A DNA stretch of 64,000 nucleotides from Bacteroidota bacterium (GTDB lineage: Bacteria; Bacteroidota; Bacteroidia; Flavobacteriales_E; Vicingaceae): contig JABFGJ010000015.1 in the NCBI GenBank assembly GCA_013112545.1, forward strand, positions 1 to 64,000, in the 5' to 3' direction. Numbering within the stretch: position 1 is the first letter of the stretch; each line of letters begins with the position of its first letter. Shown here piece by piece: positions 1 to 8,855 of this stretch. The position numbers were made by a program, and so were the translations under genes. The notes below the pieces were generated by a model that was not told the origin of the DNA, did not search any database, and saw nothing but the letters and a program-made list of their open reading frames with translations.

Positions 1-187
1 CTTAACAAGCTTGCGTCTTACTAATACTTCCCCAACGTTACTCGGGGCGTATAAGGGACTTACACCCTTTGGATTAAATTCAATATTTAAAAGAACTTAT
101 TTATATTTACCATTCAAGGCACACACAAAACCTAAAAGTAAGCGGGCTGAAAGTGCTATATTTGAAAACACTACAATTAAAAAAACT
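1..187. other. Left edge, no gene recognised
   Basis: I see no credible gene in this stretch. A 60-codon open frame from position 11 has no recognisable domain and is probably chance. CCCAACGTTACTCGGGGCG near 31-50 vaguely resembles the start of a cassette like those further right, but its partner cannot be identified, so this is a guess. Confidence 0.4.
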
Positions 188-256
188 CCGTAACGGTTGA
201 CAAAGACTCGGGTTCCAAAGCCCGCCAGCTTTTAGCCAAACCGTTGGTAGCAAGCC
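188..256 (+). other. attC-like cassette junction a (degenerate)
   Basis: An imperfect hairpin is built from AACGGTT near 193 and AACCGTT near 240, with CGGGTTC near 209 in the place where sites b and c have GGTTCAG. It ends in GTTGGTAGCAAGCC at 243-256. That 14-mer matches the reverse complement of GGCCAGCTACCAAC at 695-708 in 12 of 14 positions, as expected for the two ends of one cassette. The structure is seen; the recombination role is inferred. Confidence 0.45.
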
Positions 257-694
257 TAAAAGAAGAGAAACCAAAAAACTTTGTTCGGAGAAAAAAACTA
301 AAAAATCAAGTTGAAAAAAATGAAATTAGAGAGAACTGAAATGTTGAAAATAGAATTAACGACAGACTAAAACTGTTGTGTTTTTCAAGGCGAAATCGTG
401 AAAAGTAAGGTTCCAGAAAAAATGAAAATTCTAAGAAAAACAAAACACGAATTTTTCAACTGTTGACTTTGGACTTTAGACAAAAAAGAAACAATGAAAA
501 TTTGCCTTAACTTTATCAACTCGGGTTTCAAAACTTCTTCTTTCGGCTAGACTTTTAGTTTAAGAAATGAAAGAAAAAAAGAATCGTCGTTCAAACATTG
601 AAAAACGAAATAACAAAGTTTGTGGGAAAAAATTAAACCAAGACAAAGAACCATAGAGAAACGAAATACTTTGAGAAACCAATGAAAAAAATAA
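257..694. other. Cassette body without a credible gene
   Basis: This is the interior of a putative 466-base cassette (243-708). It is A-rich on the + strand and every frame is interrupted; the only ATG frames are about 16 codons long. It may be a decayed cassette or encode an untranslated RNA, but I see no promoter or terminator that would support an RNA gene. Confidence 0.4.
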
Positions 695-846
695 GGCCAG
701 CTACCAACACAGGCGAATAGGCAATAGCGGGTTCAGTGTTTCAGTTGAAACCGCAGATTTCAGTAGAAAGCCCTGTCCTTCGGACAGACCATTTCGACGT
801 GAAATCCGCTACTGCCCATCGCCAAACCGTTACCTGCAAGCCTAAA
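695..846 (+). other. attC-like folded cassette junction b
   Basis: The arms at 712-733 and 803-823 are near-perfect reverse complements and enclose a loop of about 70 bases that begins with TTCAGTG and ends with GTGAAAT. Outside the stem lie GGCCAGCTACCAAC (695-708) and GTTACCTGCAAGCC (829-842). The left outer box pairs with the box at 243, and the right outer box pairs with the box at 9067-9080. The layout is like an attC site with long stem, large loop and outer core boxes, but the boxes do not fit the classic RYYYAAC/GTTRRRY consensus. Confidence 0.6.
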
Positions 847-940
847 GAACGAACAGAGCACAAATGACAGACATAATGAAACAGAAAATAAGGACAGAAA
901 AAGTGAACATTCAGACAGCCGACCCAAAAGCCAACGCTTC

Positions 941-1071
941 TGTATTTTTATTTTTTCCCACCGCACATTTTTTAAAAACAATTTTAGCCAGCCGCACAAA
1001 TGGCACATTTGGTTTTGCCCGACACACAAGCCAACGCTTCGCAAAACCAAAAGAGCCATTTTTTGCCAACG
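941..1071. repeat. Left flanking repeat block of the six-gene operon
   Basis: Two AT-rich boxes (941-956 and 967-985) recur inverted at 8968-8983 and 8934-8952. Then comes a hairpin with arms 999-1018 and 1041-1060 (18 of 20 paired; the internal mismatch is ACA against AGA), a loop containing CACAAGCCAACGC, and a trailing TGCCAACG. The same hairpin design, with different but compensating stem bases, lies at 8856-8928 beyond the operon. No promoter of the TAnnTTTG type is obvious between here and the first gene. Confidence 0.7.
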
Positions 1072-1109
1072 CTCGACAGAACCAATTGAATACCATAAAT
1101 AAGATGTAA

Positions 1110-2753
1110 ATGAAACTAATTCAAGACAACCCATATCGAATAGCGGGCATTCTTGCTAACTCTTCTGAAAAAGAACTTCAAAAGCAGAAAAGCAAAATCA
1201 CCAAATACGCCAGTATAGGTAAACAAGTAGATTCTGAATTTGACTTTTCCTTTTTTGGGAAGGTTGACCGTTCTGAAAATTCTATCAATAAAGCATTTTC
1301 AGGAATTGAACAGAATCAGGACAAGGTAGTCCATTCGTTGTTTTGGTTTCTTAAAGCCAATTCTTTTGACGAAACGGCTATCAATTATTTAATTAATGGT
1401 GACAAGGATAAAGCTATTGAAATTTGGGAGAAAGTAACAGAAGGCAAGGAAGTAACTTCAAAAAACTTTTCTTGCTTCAATAATATTGGAACACTCAAAT
1501 TGCTTGGCAACAGTAAAGAAGAATTAAAAGAAGGAATAGAAGCCAAAATCAAATTGATTGCGTCAACAAGTTTTGCTGACTTCGTCCACACAGTGGCAGA
1601 CCAGACTTACACAATTGATAATCTAAAGCAAGCAGAAAAATTTGTTGATGACATTTTGAAGCAGGTCAACGGAAAATATTCTAGTGCAGACACATTAAAT
1701 TTTTTCAGCAATTGCAACGGCACCACTCAAAAGTATTTATCAAAGAAATTTACAGAAGAACCACTTCATAAAATCGAAGCCCAAATTGAAACCAGCAAAA
1801 AGAATCGTAAAGTAAACAAAGGCAAAGCATATGAATTTGGTTTAAAGCTTTTCACAAATACCAAAGATGATTTATCGCTACTTAAATCTTTACTTGGAAC
1901 AAACGATTTAAAATACAAATCACTTGCTGACCAATTGGCAAACGAAATAATGCAATGTGGAATTGATTATTTTAATCAATGTCAAGAGAGCAACTCGAAT
2001 GAAAATTATCTAGAATCCTCTCAAAAGCTAACAAAGTTAGCAGATTCAATTGCTGTTGGAAAATTAGCAAAAGACAGAGCAAAAGACAGTCTTGCAACTC
2101 TTGAAGATATGAAAGACCGAGAGATAAATAAGGCTATTGCAATATTGAGTTCTATTAAAATGGCTTACGAAACGGCTTTAAGTGAAATTGATGCCCAAGT
2201 TGCTAAGATGAGAATGACAATGTCTTACAATCAAACAATCAATTATTCCAAAGTGGATAAAATGAAGGAAGACTGCTTAAATTGGAATAAAGTTGTTGAA
2301 GTTGTTAGTGACGGAATAAGTATAAATGACATTGAAATAATACAGCGTTGCTCAAATCAAAGCAAAGTTTCAGAATATAAAAACCTAGTAGATTTCTTGA
2401 TTGGCAAACTTGGCCCAATTCAAATAAACCAAATAAAACACATTTGCTATTGGAAAGACGTAAGAGCAGCTCAAGCAAAATCTACAGCAAAACAAGTTGG
2501 TAAATCTATCAGCACAGCAACGGATGGATGCTATATCGCAACTATGGCTTATGGAGATTATGAGCATCCTCAAGTATTGAAGCTAAGAAAATTCAGGGAT
2601 GAATTTTTACGCAAATCTTACTTGGGGCGTAAATTTATCAAATTTTACTATAAATATTCCCCTCTTTTAGTTGAAAAGCTAAAGGATAAACCGAAAACAA
2701 ACGACATAATTCGTACACTTCTAGACAAGTTAATCAAGATAATCAGAAAATAA
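1110..2753 (+). CDS. CFI-box-CTERM domain protein, first gene of the Hsp70/kinase-AAA operon
   Basis: This is a 547-residue soluble protein of unknown function. The N-terminus (NPYRIAGILANSSEKEL, from residue 7) and a long helical, lysine-rich body match no enzyme I know. From about residue 474, CYIATMAYG, then LRKFRD, FIKFYYKYSP and a basic end form the CFI-box C-terminal domain, a short Cys-led module found at the end of many unrelated bacterial proteins. The ATG is preceded by a stop in the same stretch (TAAATGAAA), and the gene overlaps the next by one base, which implies translational coupling. I infer a partner or adaptor for the downstream Hsp70 and kinase-AAA, with no direct evidence of function. 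Confidence 0.8.
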   Translation: MKLIQDNPYRIAGILANSSEKELQKQKSKITKYASIGKQVDSEFDFSFFGKVDRSENSINKAFSGIEQNQDKVVHSLFWFLKANSFDETAINYLINGDKDKAIEIWEKVTEGKEVTSKNFSCFNNIGTLKLLGNSKEELKEGIEAKIKLIASTSFADFVHTVADQTYTIDNLKQAEKFVDDILKQVNGKYSSADTLNFFSNCNGTTQKYLSKKFTEEPLHKIEAQIETSKKNRKVNKGKAYEFGLKLFTNTKDDLSLLKSLLGTNDLKYKSLADQLANEIMQCGIDYFNQCQESNSNENYLESSQKLTKLADSIAVGKLAKDRAKDSLATLEDMKDREINKAIAILSSIKMAYETALSEIDAQVAKMRMTMSYNQTINYSKVDKMKEDCLNWNKVVEVVSDGISINDIEIIQRCSNQSKVSEYKNLVDFLIGKLGPIQINQIKHICYWKDVRAAQAKSTAKQVGKSISTATDGCYIATMAYGDYEHPQVLKLRKFRDEFLRKSYLGRKFIKFYYKYSPLLVEKLKDKPKTNDIIRTLLDKLIKIIRK

Positions 2754-3694
2754 TGAAAAGAACAATACTAATAGTTGCCTTGATCGGTACAACAAATCTT
2801 TTTGCTCAAACGCAAAATGATAATCAGCTTGTTAATGAGATAACCGCAATTCAAAAAACAATTGAGAAGCAAAAGCAAGAAATTGACGCATTAACATCAA
2901 AAATCAGCAATCAGCAAACCACAATAAACCAGCAACGAAATTCTATAAACGATATAAGCAGTAAAGCCAGTATGCTTGAAAGCATCACTGACAGTTTAAG
3001 CGGACTAATTGAAACTAATCGTATTAATATTACTTCAATAGCAGATGATTTAGGAACGAAAATACAAGAAACAGGTCAGCAAGCCGAAACCAGAATTTCG
3101 GAACTTGGTGGTGATGTAGAGAAAAACAGACTTTATTGGATTATTGCTTCTTTAGTAACTCTTCTTCTCGGTGCATTGATGTATTTGTTCTTGGGTAAGC
3201 GAATAAAGTCAAGTCAAACTGACGTAGAAACGCAAATTAGGAATACCAAAAAATCATTGGAAGAAGAAAGTTTGAAGCTTGACAACAAACTTATTGAAGT
3301 CCTTGAAACACAAATGAAGGTTCAACAAGAAGAATCAAGAAACCAACCAATTGCGACAAACGAAAAAGCAGACCATTCACTTGCATTAAAAGTAGCTGAT
3401 GAAATCGTAAGAATGCAAAAGAACATTTCAAGGATGGATGCAGACATAAAAGGACTTAAACCTTTGGAGAAAGGAATTGAACGTATTCAAGCAAATTTCG
3501 CAGCCAATGGTTATGAAATGGTCAATTTGCTTAATAGCGAATATGACGAACGAATGAATATTGATGTTATCAACTTTGTTGAAGACGATACCTTGGAATC
3601 AGGCAAAAAACTTATTTCTAAAATTATAAAACCACAAATAAACTTTAACGGTATCTTGATTCAAAGAGCACAGGTTGAAGTTTCTCAAAATTAA
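2753..3694 (+). CDS. Single-pass membrane coiled-coil protein with cytoplasmic tail
   Basis: The 313-residue protein has a signal-peptide-like N-terminus (residues 1-19, ending in LFAQ), a periplasmic coiled coil rich in Q, K and I (about 25-120), one transmembrane helix (128-148), and a charged helical cytoplasmic tail. The last 60 residues end in KPQINFNGILIQRAQVEVS, which vaguely recalls the small beta domain that closes GrpE nucleotide-exchange factors. That likeness is my inference and needs a structure. The gene overlaps its upstream neighbour by one base and ends 11 bases before the Hsp70 gene, so it probably anchors the complex to the inner membrane. Confidence 0.75.
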   Translation: MKRTILIVALIGTTNLFAQTQNDNQLVNEITAIQKTIEKQKQEIDALTSKISNQQTTINQQRNSINDISSKASMLESITDSLSGLIETNRINITSIADDLGTKIQETGQQAETRISELGGDVEKNRLYWIIASLVTLLLGALMYLFLGKRIKSSQTDVETQIRNTKKSLEEESLKLDNKLIEVLETQMKVQQEESRNQPIATNEKADHSLALKVADEIVRMQKNISRMDADIKGLKPLEKGIERIQANFAANGYEMVNLLNSEYDERMNIDVINFVEDDTLESGKKLISKIIKPQINFNGILIQRAQVEVSQN

Positions 3695-3705
3695 ACTTTT
3701 ACAAA

Positions 3706-6231
3706 ATGGCAAGAACAAAAATTGACTACGGCATTGACTTGGGTACTACCAACTCTGCAATTTCACGAATGGAAAACGGTGAAGCAAGAATCATCAAATC
3801 TCTTGATAAACAAAAAGATACAACACCGTCTTGTATAGCCTTTAATCCCAAAGGCACCTTATTCGTTGGTGATAAAGCCTATGATAGTTACAGGTCAAAC
3901 AGTCTTAAAAGCCTATCACATCAAACACCATTAAACGCATACGTTGAGTTTAAGCGTACTATGGGGACTGATAAAAAATATAATAGTACATACGTGAATA
4001 AAGACTTTACTTCCGAAGAATTATCTTCCGAAGTTCTAAAAAGGCTCAAAGAATATGTTCAGGATGAGAATATTAACGCTGCTGTAGTTACTGTGCCTGC
4101 TGCTTTTAAGAATAATCAAATAGATGCGACAAGGCGTGCAGGTAAGTTGGCAGGTTTTGACCACGTTGAAGTTCTTCAAGAACCAGTTGCTGCATCAATG
4201 GCTTACGGTCTTGACAGTAAAAAGAAAGATGGGTTTTGGCTTGTATTTGATTTTGGTGGTGGGACTTTTGATGCTGCATTACTCAAAGTAGAAGACGGAA
4301 TAATGAAAGTAATTGACACCGAAGGTGATAATTACTTAGGTGGTAAAAATTTGGACTATGCAATTGTTGACCAAATAATAATTCCACATATTCAAGAAAG
4401 GTTTAACATTGATGATTTACTTTCAGATGAAGTTAAGAAGGAAGAATATCGTAGTGGTTTGAAGTTTTTTGCAGAAGAAATCAAAAACAACCTTTCTTTC
4501 AATCCATCACACAATATTTATGTTGACCCAGGAGAATGTGGAGTAGATGACGAAGGTGAAGAAATTGAAATCGACCTTACAGTATCTCAAGAGCAATTAA
4601 AAAGTGTTCTTGCTCCAATTTTTCAACAATCAATTGATTGTAGTTTAACACTCTTGAAAAGGAACAATCTTAAAGGTAGTTCTTTAGATTCTCTCATCTT
4701 GGTTGGTGGCCCGACACTATCACCAACTTTAAGAGAAATGTTAGAAAAGCAAATATGCAAGCCTGACACAAGTGTTGACCCAATGACAGTCGTTTCAAAG
4801 GGTGCTGCATTGTATGCTTCTACCGTTGAATTGTCTGAAGAAATCAAGGAACAAACAAGAGACAGAACCAAAATTCAACTTGAAATAGGTCACGAAGCAT
4901 CAACCGTAGAAACAGAAGAATTTGTAACACTCAGAATCCTTGAAGATAAAACTGAAGGAGAGATTCCAGAAAAGGTTTTTGCTGAAATCAAAAGGGGTGA
5001 TAATGCTTGGTCTAGTGGCAAAGTAGAGATAAACACAATAGGTGAAGTAATAGACGTTCAATTGAACGAAGGAAAAACCAATGTTTTTGGAGTTACCCTT
5101 TATGACGACAAAGGAAACCTGCTTGAAAGCGAGCCAAATTCATTTAGCGTTATTCAAGGTTCTAAAATTGGTAGTGCAACTTTACCATATAATATAGGTA
5201 TCGAGATTAAGCAAAAGACCACAGGAAAAATTGTTTTCACTACGGTCAAAGGATTAGAGAAAAACCAATCTTTACCAGCAACGGGAACTTTGAACGGACT
5301 TAAAACCCAAAAGCAAATACGCCCAGGAATGGATTCCGACTTCATCAAGATTCCAGTTTATCAAGGGGAACACGGTTCGGAAGGAACAAGAGCAATTTAT
5401 AATGAACACGTTTATGACATTATTATAAGTGGTACAGATTTACCCGCCCTATTACCTGAAAATTCGGATGTTGATTTGACCATTAACTTGGACAAATCAC
5501 AGCAAATGACTATTCAAGCATACTTCCCTTACTTAGACCATACTTCAGAAATTGAAGTGCCCACAGACACTGTTCAATCTGTTGAAACAAGTTGGTTATC
5601 AAATGAAATAAGAAAAGCAAAAGGTGCAGTTTCAGAACTAAAAAGAGATGGTGACCATTCTGATGATGCTAAGCTAAAAAAAGCAGAATCTGAGTTAGAC
5701 AAAATTGAAAAGTCATTTGAAAACAACAAGAATGATGTTGACGGTAAGCAAGAAGTATTAACCAATCTCCGAAAAACACTAAAAACTATTGACGAACTTA
5801 ACGAGACAACAGAGTGGCCAAAATTGGAAGCCGAATTAAAAGAAGAATATTACAGGCTCGAAAAAGCCAATAAAGAACTCGGTAATGAAAAGACAACGCA
5901 AGTTGTCAACCAAATCAAAAATCAATTGGAAGAAGTTATCAAGCTTAAAGATGTGAAGCTTGGTAATGTGCTTCTTGATGAAATAAACAGCTTTTTCATT
6001 CAATTGACATTCATTTATCAATTGATTGGTTTTATCCGTCAACATAATCAAAACTTTGGCTCATATAGATGGAGAGATGCAAATAAAGCAAGAACACTTT
6101 TAAATCAAGGATTGCAAAAAATAGGTGAAAGTCCTGATGTTGATGAATTGCATCCAATAGTCATTTCATTAATTGATTTATTGCCAGTAGAAGATAGACC
6201 AAGTGGTGATGATTCGGTCTTAGTCGGATAA
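3706..6231 (+). CDS. Hsp70 family protein (DnaK-like) with extended C-terminus
   Basis: The N-terminal half is a clear Hsp70/actin-fold ATPase: IDLGTTNSAISRM near residue 10 (phosphate 1), VTVPAAFKNNQIDATRRAG near 130, FDFGGGTFDAALLK near 180 (phosphate 2) and LVGGPTLSP near 335 (adenosine motif). At 841 residues it is some 200 longer than DnaK. The C-terminus carries beta-rich segments (about 390-625) and then a long charged helical region instead of a standard lid, with no EEVD-like end. No J-protein gene is in the operon, whereas the housekeeping grpE-dnaJ pair lies at 43,460-45,178. It is probably an ATP-driven client- or partner-remodelling factor of this module and not the general DnaK. 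Confidence 0.9.
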   Translation: MARTKIDYGIDLGTTNSAISRMENGEARIIKSLDKQKDTTPSCIAFNPKGTLFVGDKAYDSYRSNSLKSLSHQTPLNAYVEFKRTMGTDKKYNSTYVNKDFTSEELSSEVLKRLKEYVQDENINAAVVTVPAAFKNNQIDATRRAGKLAGFDHVEVLQEPVAASMAYGLDSKKKDGFWLVFDFGGGTFDAALLKVEDGIMKVIDTEGDNYLGGKNLDYAIVDQIIIPHIQERFNIDDLLSDEVKKEEYRSGLKFFAEEIKNNLSFNPSHNIYVDPGECGVDDEGEEIEIDLTVSQEQLKSVLAPIFQQSIDCSLTLLKRNNLKGSSLDSLILVGGPTLSPTLREMLEKQICKPDTSVDPMTVVSKGAALYASTVELSEEIKEQTRDRTKIQLEIGHEASTVETEEFVTLRILEDKTEGEIPEKVFAEIKRGDNAWSSGKVEINTIGEVIDVQLNEGKTNVFGVTLYDDKGNLLESEPNSFSVIQGSKIGSATLPYNIGIEIKQKTTGKIVFTTVKGLEKNQSLPATGTLNGLKTQKQIRPGMDSDFIKIPVYQGEHGSEGTRAIYNEHVYDIIISGTDLPALLPENSDVDLTINLDKSQQMTIQAYFPYLDHTSEIEVPTDTVQSVETSWLSNEIRKAKGAVSELKRDGDHSDDAKLKKAESELDKIEKSFENNKNDVDGKQEVLTNLRKTLKTIDELNETTEWPKLEAELKEEYYRLEKANKELGNEKTTQVVNQIKNQLEEVIKLKDVKLGNVLLDEINSFFIQLTFIYQLIGFIRQHNQNFGSYRWRDANKARTLLNQGLQKIGESPDVDELHPIVISLIDLLPVEDRPSGDDSVLVG

Positions 6232-6235
6232 AATT

Positions 6236-8020
6236 ATGAATAATCAAAATCACATATTAACCAAAGGTCAAGTCATTGATGACAAGTACACCGTAACTTT
6301 CTTTTTGAAAAAAGGGAGTTATGCAGAGTCATATCGAGTAAAAGACAAAGAAAAGACGACAAAGCTTTTGAAAATTTTTTCTTATTCGAAATTGCATAGA
6401 ACACAGTTTGACCAAAGTGGAGATGTGCTTGAAATTGAGATTCTGAAAAAGTTAAAGCACCCGAATATTGTCAAACTCATTGACAGCGGTAATCTTTTGT
6501 TAGAAAATCAAAAATACGCTTATGCCATTTTAGACTTTATAAGTGGTGAAACCCTTGCAGATAAAATGAAAAGGGAACAAACCTTTAATCCTTATGAAGC
6601 GAAAGACATCATTCTTGGGGTGCTTAACGGACTTAATTATTTACATAATCAACAAAACCCAATTATCCATAACGACATTACCAATTTGAATGTGATGTTG
6701 GATTTGTCGGGACAGGTATCCGTTCCCAAAATAATTGATTTTGGCTATGCAAGATTTTTGAGTCAGTCACATAAAGATTTTCAAAAAGAAGGTTTAAATC
6801 CTTTCTATTCAGCCAACGAAACATTTAACAAAGTCTTTTCGGTTCAAAGTGACATTTTCTCAGTAGGTGCCTTGTATTATCATCTATTGGTTGGCCTCCC
6901 ACCTTGGTTTGTGGAGTTGTCCAAATTCAAATCGGAATCAGTGAAATTGGAAGATGCAATTTTGAAAGAGCGAGAAAAGCCTTTACAGGTTGTTAGTTCA
7001 GATTCCAAGATTGAAGCCAATACTTTTAACATAATTGCAAAAGCGTTACAACCTGATGCAGAGAATAGATTCAAGAACTTGAAAGAATTTATTCAGGCTG
7101 TTAATGGTGAAATTGTAGTTGACAATCCTGTGCTTGAAAAATCGGCACAATCAACCCAAACTTTGAAGTCAGTTAAAAAAGGCGAAGGGTTCAAATCAAT
7201 TGCAGGAATGCAAGAACTTAAAGACACTATAAAATTAGATGTTATTGACGCTTTGAACGAAAAAGAGAAGTATGCTGAATATGGGCTTACAATACCAAAC
7301 GGAATGCTTTTATATGGCCCCCCAGGTTGCGGGAAAACATTCTTTGCAGAAAAAATGGCAGAAGAAATTGGATTCAATTTCTATCAAATTAAGCCTTCTG
7401 ACATTCAGAGTAAATGGGTGAATGCATCACAAGAGAATATCAAAAATCTATTTGACGAAGCTAGAAAAAACGCACCAAGTATAATTTTCATTGACGAATT
7501 AGATGCTTTAGTTCCAAACCGTGACAATTCGAGTGTCAACCATATGAACACTAGTGCTGTGAACGAATTTTTAGCACAAATGAATAACAGCGGAGATGAC
7601 GGAGTATTTATAATTGGAGCGACAAATCGACCAAATTCAATAGACCCAGCAATTTTACGAGCAGGAAGATTAGACAAGCACGTTTATTTGCCACCACCAG
7701 ACTTTGAAGCAAGGGAATTGATGTTCAAGCTCTATTTAGAGAAAAGACCCACCGAAATAGGTTTAGACTATGCTGACCTAGCAAAAGCAACTGAAAACTA
7801 CGTTTCAAGCGACATCAAATTTTTGTGTGATGAAGCTTCAAGAATAGCATTACGTTCCAAATCAAGAATCACCAAAGAAATTCTGATAGAAACAATAAAA
7901 ACGAACAAACCTTCAATCACTCTTTCAGAACTTAACAGTTACATAGAAATCAGAGCAAAAATGGAAGGTCAACAATCCAATACTAACGAACGACCAAGAA
8001 TTGGTTTTAAAAACAATTAA
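6236..8020 (+). CDS. Ser/Thr protein kinase fused to AAA+ ATPase
   Basis: This is one 594-residue protein with two catalytic domains. Residues 15-290 are a Hanks-type kinase: glycine loop KKGSYAES (25-32), ATP lysine in LLKIF (K46), catalytic loop HNDITNLN (145-152; Asp147 and Asn152 kept, but HND not HRD and Thr where the usual Lys stands), DFG at 168-170 and SDIFSVG at 205. Residues 320-560 are a classical AAA+ module of the FtsH/proteasome type: Walker A GPPGCGKT (361-368), Walker B IIFIDE (416-421), sensor GATN (461) and arginine fingers in ILRAGRLD (473-480). There is no protease domain. The gene starts four bases after the Hsp70 stop. I infer that phosphorylation and remodelling are coupled; the substrates are unknown. 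Confidence 0.92.
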   Translation: MNNQNHILTKGQVIDDKYTVTFFLKKGSYAESYRVKDKEKTTKLLKIFSYSKLHRTQFDQSGDVLEIEILKKLKHPNIVKLIDSGNLLLENQKYAYAILDFISGETLADKMKREQTFNPYEAKDIILGVLNGLNYLHNQQNPIIHNDITNLNVMLDLSGQVSVPKIIDFGYARFLSQSHKDFQKEGLNPFYSANETFNKVFSVQSDIFSVGALYYHLLVGLPPWFVELSKFKSESVKLEDAILKEREKPLQVVSSDSKIEANTFNIIAKALQPDAENRFKNLKEFIQAVNGEIVVDNPVLEKSAQSTQTLKSVKKGEGFKSIAGMQELKDTIKLDVIDALNEKEKYAEYGLTIPNGMLLYGPPGCGKTFFAEKMAEEIGFNFYQIKPSDIQSKWVNASQENIKNLFDEARKNAPSIIFIDELDALVPNRDNSSVNHMNTSAVNEFLAQMNNSGDDGVFIIGATNRPNSIDPAILRAGRLDKHVYLPPPDFEARELMFKLYLEKRPTEIGLDYADLAKATENYVSSDIKFLCDEASRIALRSKSRITKEILIETIKTNKPSITLSELNSYIEIRAKMEGQQSNTNERPRIGFKNN

Positions 8021-8023
8021 AAA

Positions 8024-8563
8024 ATGGAACAGATAAGATTTAACAAACTTCTTTTAAAGACCGCATTTTCTTGTATGGCTTGTGATGGAGACATTGACAA
8101 AAGAGAAGTCATCTTGATTAAAACAATGCATCAACAAAAGAAAATTTTTGGTGAAATAGATATTAACCAAGAACTTGACAATTTGCTTTTGGAAATCAAC
8201 CGTGATGGTCACAAATTCCTGCGAAGTTATTTCGATGAATTAACTTCAACAGAACTATCAGAGCAAGATGAATTAAAACTTATTGAAGTTGCAATTGATA
8301 CTATCAAAGCAGATGATAAGGTTGAATATAGTGAAGTAAAATTCTTTAAAGTCATAAGGAGCAAACTGAAAATAGAAAATGAACCAATTATAGCGATACA
8401 TCCTGATTTTGAATATTATTTAGAGCAGGATATAATAAGCGAATCTTATTTGGCAAGACTACAAGACGACTTTTTTGATACCCAGACTTTGCCTGAATTT
8501 GAGTTAATCAGTTCGATTGATGATGACACTTTAAAAAATCTTACAGAAAACAAAGATGAATAA
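8024..8563 (+). CDS. TerB-like (tellurite-resistance B family) protein
   Basis: The protein has 179 residues and is acidic and all-helical. Two similar halves carry the TerB-type acidic signature: FSCMACDGDIDKREV near residue 15 and IDTIKADDKVEYSEVKFF near 88. TerB-fold proteins bind metal through acidic clusters and occur in stress and phage-response gene sets with ATPases, kinases and chaperones. The gene begins three bases after the kinase-AAA stop and overlaps the next gene by eight bases, so it is part of one transcript. I am fairly sure of the fold and not of the function. Confidence 0.75.
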   Translation: MEQIRFNKLLLKTAFSCMACDGDIDKREVILIKTMHQQKKIFGEIDINQELDNLLLEINRDGHKFLRSYFDELTSTELSEQDELKLIEVAIDTIKADDKVEYSEVKFFKVIRSKLKIENEPIIAIHPDFEYYLEQDIISESYLARLQDDFFDTQTLPEFELISSIDDDTLKNLTENKDE

Positions 8564-8855
8564 CGCAATCAAGATAGTTTTAGCGATTCTGTTATTTCTC
8601 TGTTTAGCTGATATGCCTTACGGATTTTATCAGTTTGTAAGGTTTGCAGGACTAATTGGCTTTGCCGTTTTAGCATACCAAGCAAACCAACAAGGCAGAC
8701 AGACAGAAATGATTATTTACGGTGGACTTGCTTTGTTATTCCAACCGTTTTTCAAAATAGCACTTGGCAGACAAATGTGGAACATAGTTGACGTAGTTGT
8801 AGGAATAGGACTTTTAATATCAATATTTATGAAACCAAAGGAAAGCCAACCCTAA
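8556..8855 (+). CDS. Small membrane protein, DUF6804-like
   Basis: The protein has 99 residues and about four hydrophobic helices (residues 5-18, 25-43, 53-70 and 75-92). The segment MPYGFYQFVRFAG at 20-32 is typical of the DUF6804 family of small membrane proteins, as far as I recognise it. The start overlaps the TerB-like gene by eight bases, so it closes the operon. With the coiled-coil protein it is the second membrane component of the module. The function is unknown. Confidence 0.7.
   Translation: MNNAIKIVLAILLFLCLADMPYGFYQFVRFAGLIGFAVLAYQANQQGRQTEMIIYGGLALLFQPFFKIALGRQMWNIVDVVVGIGLLISIFMKPKESQP

Noticed and set aside
864-1109. 81-codon + strand frame just before the six-gene operon
   Set aside because: It runs through the hairpin and AT-rich repeats, its composition is repeat-derived (LASRTNGTFGFARH and similar), and the right-hand repeat block gives an unrelated frame. 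I take it as chance.
760-1134. 124-codon - strand frame over junction b and the left repeat block
   Set aside because: It crosses the hairpin stem and several repeat boxes, shows no domain, and overlaps the start of the real operon on the other strand.
3706-6231. Calling the 841-residue Hsp70 the housekeeping DnaK
   Set aside because: It is too long, lacks the usual lid end, sits in an accessory operon, and is away from the grpE-dnaJ pair.
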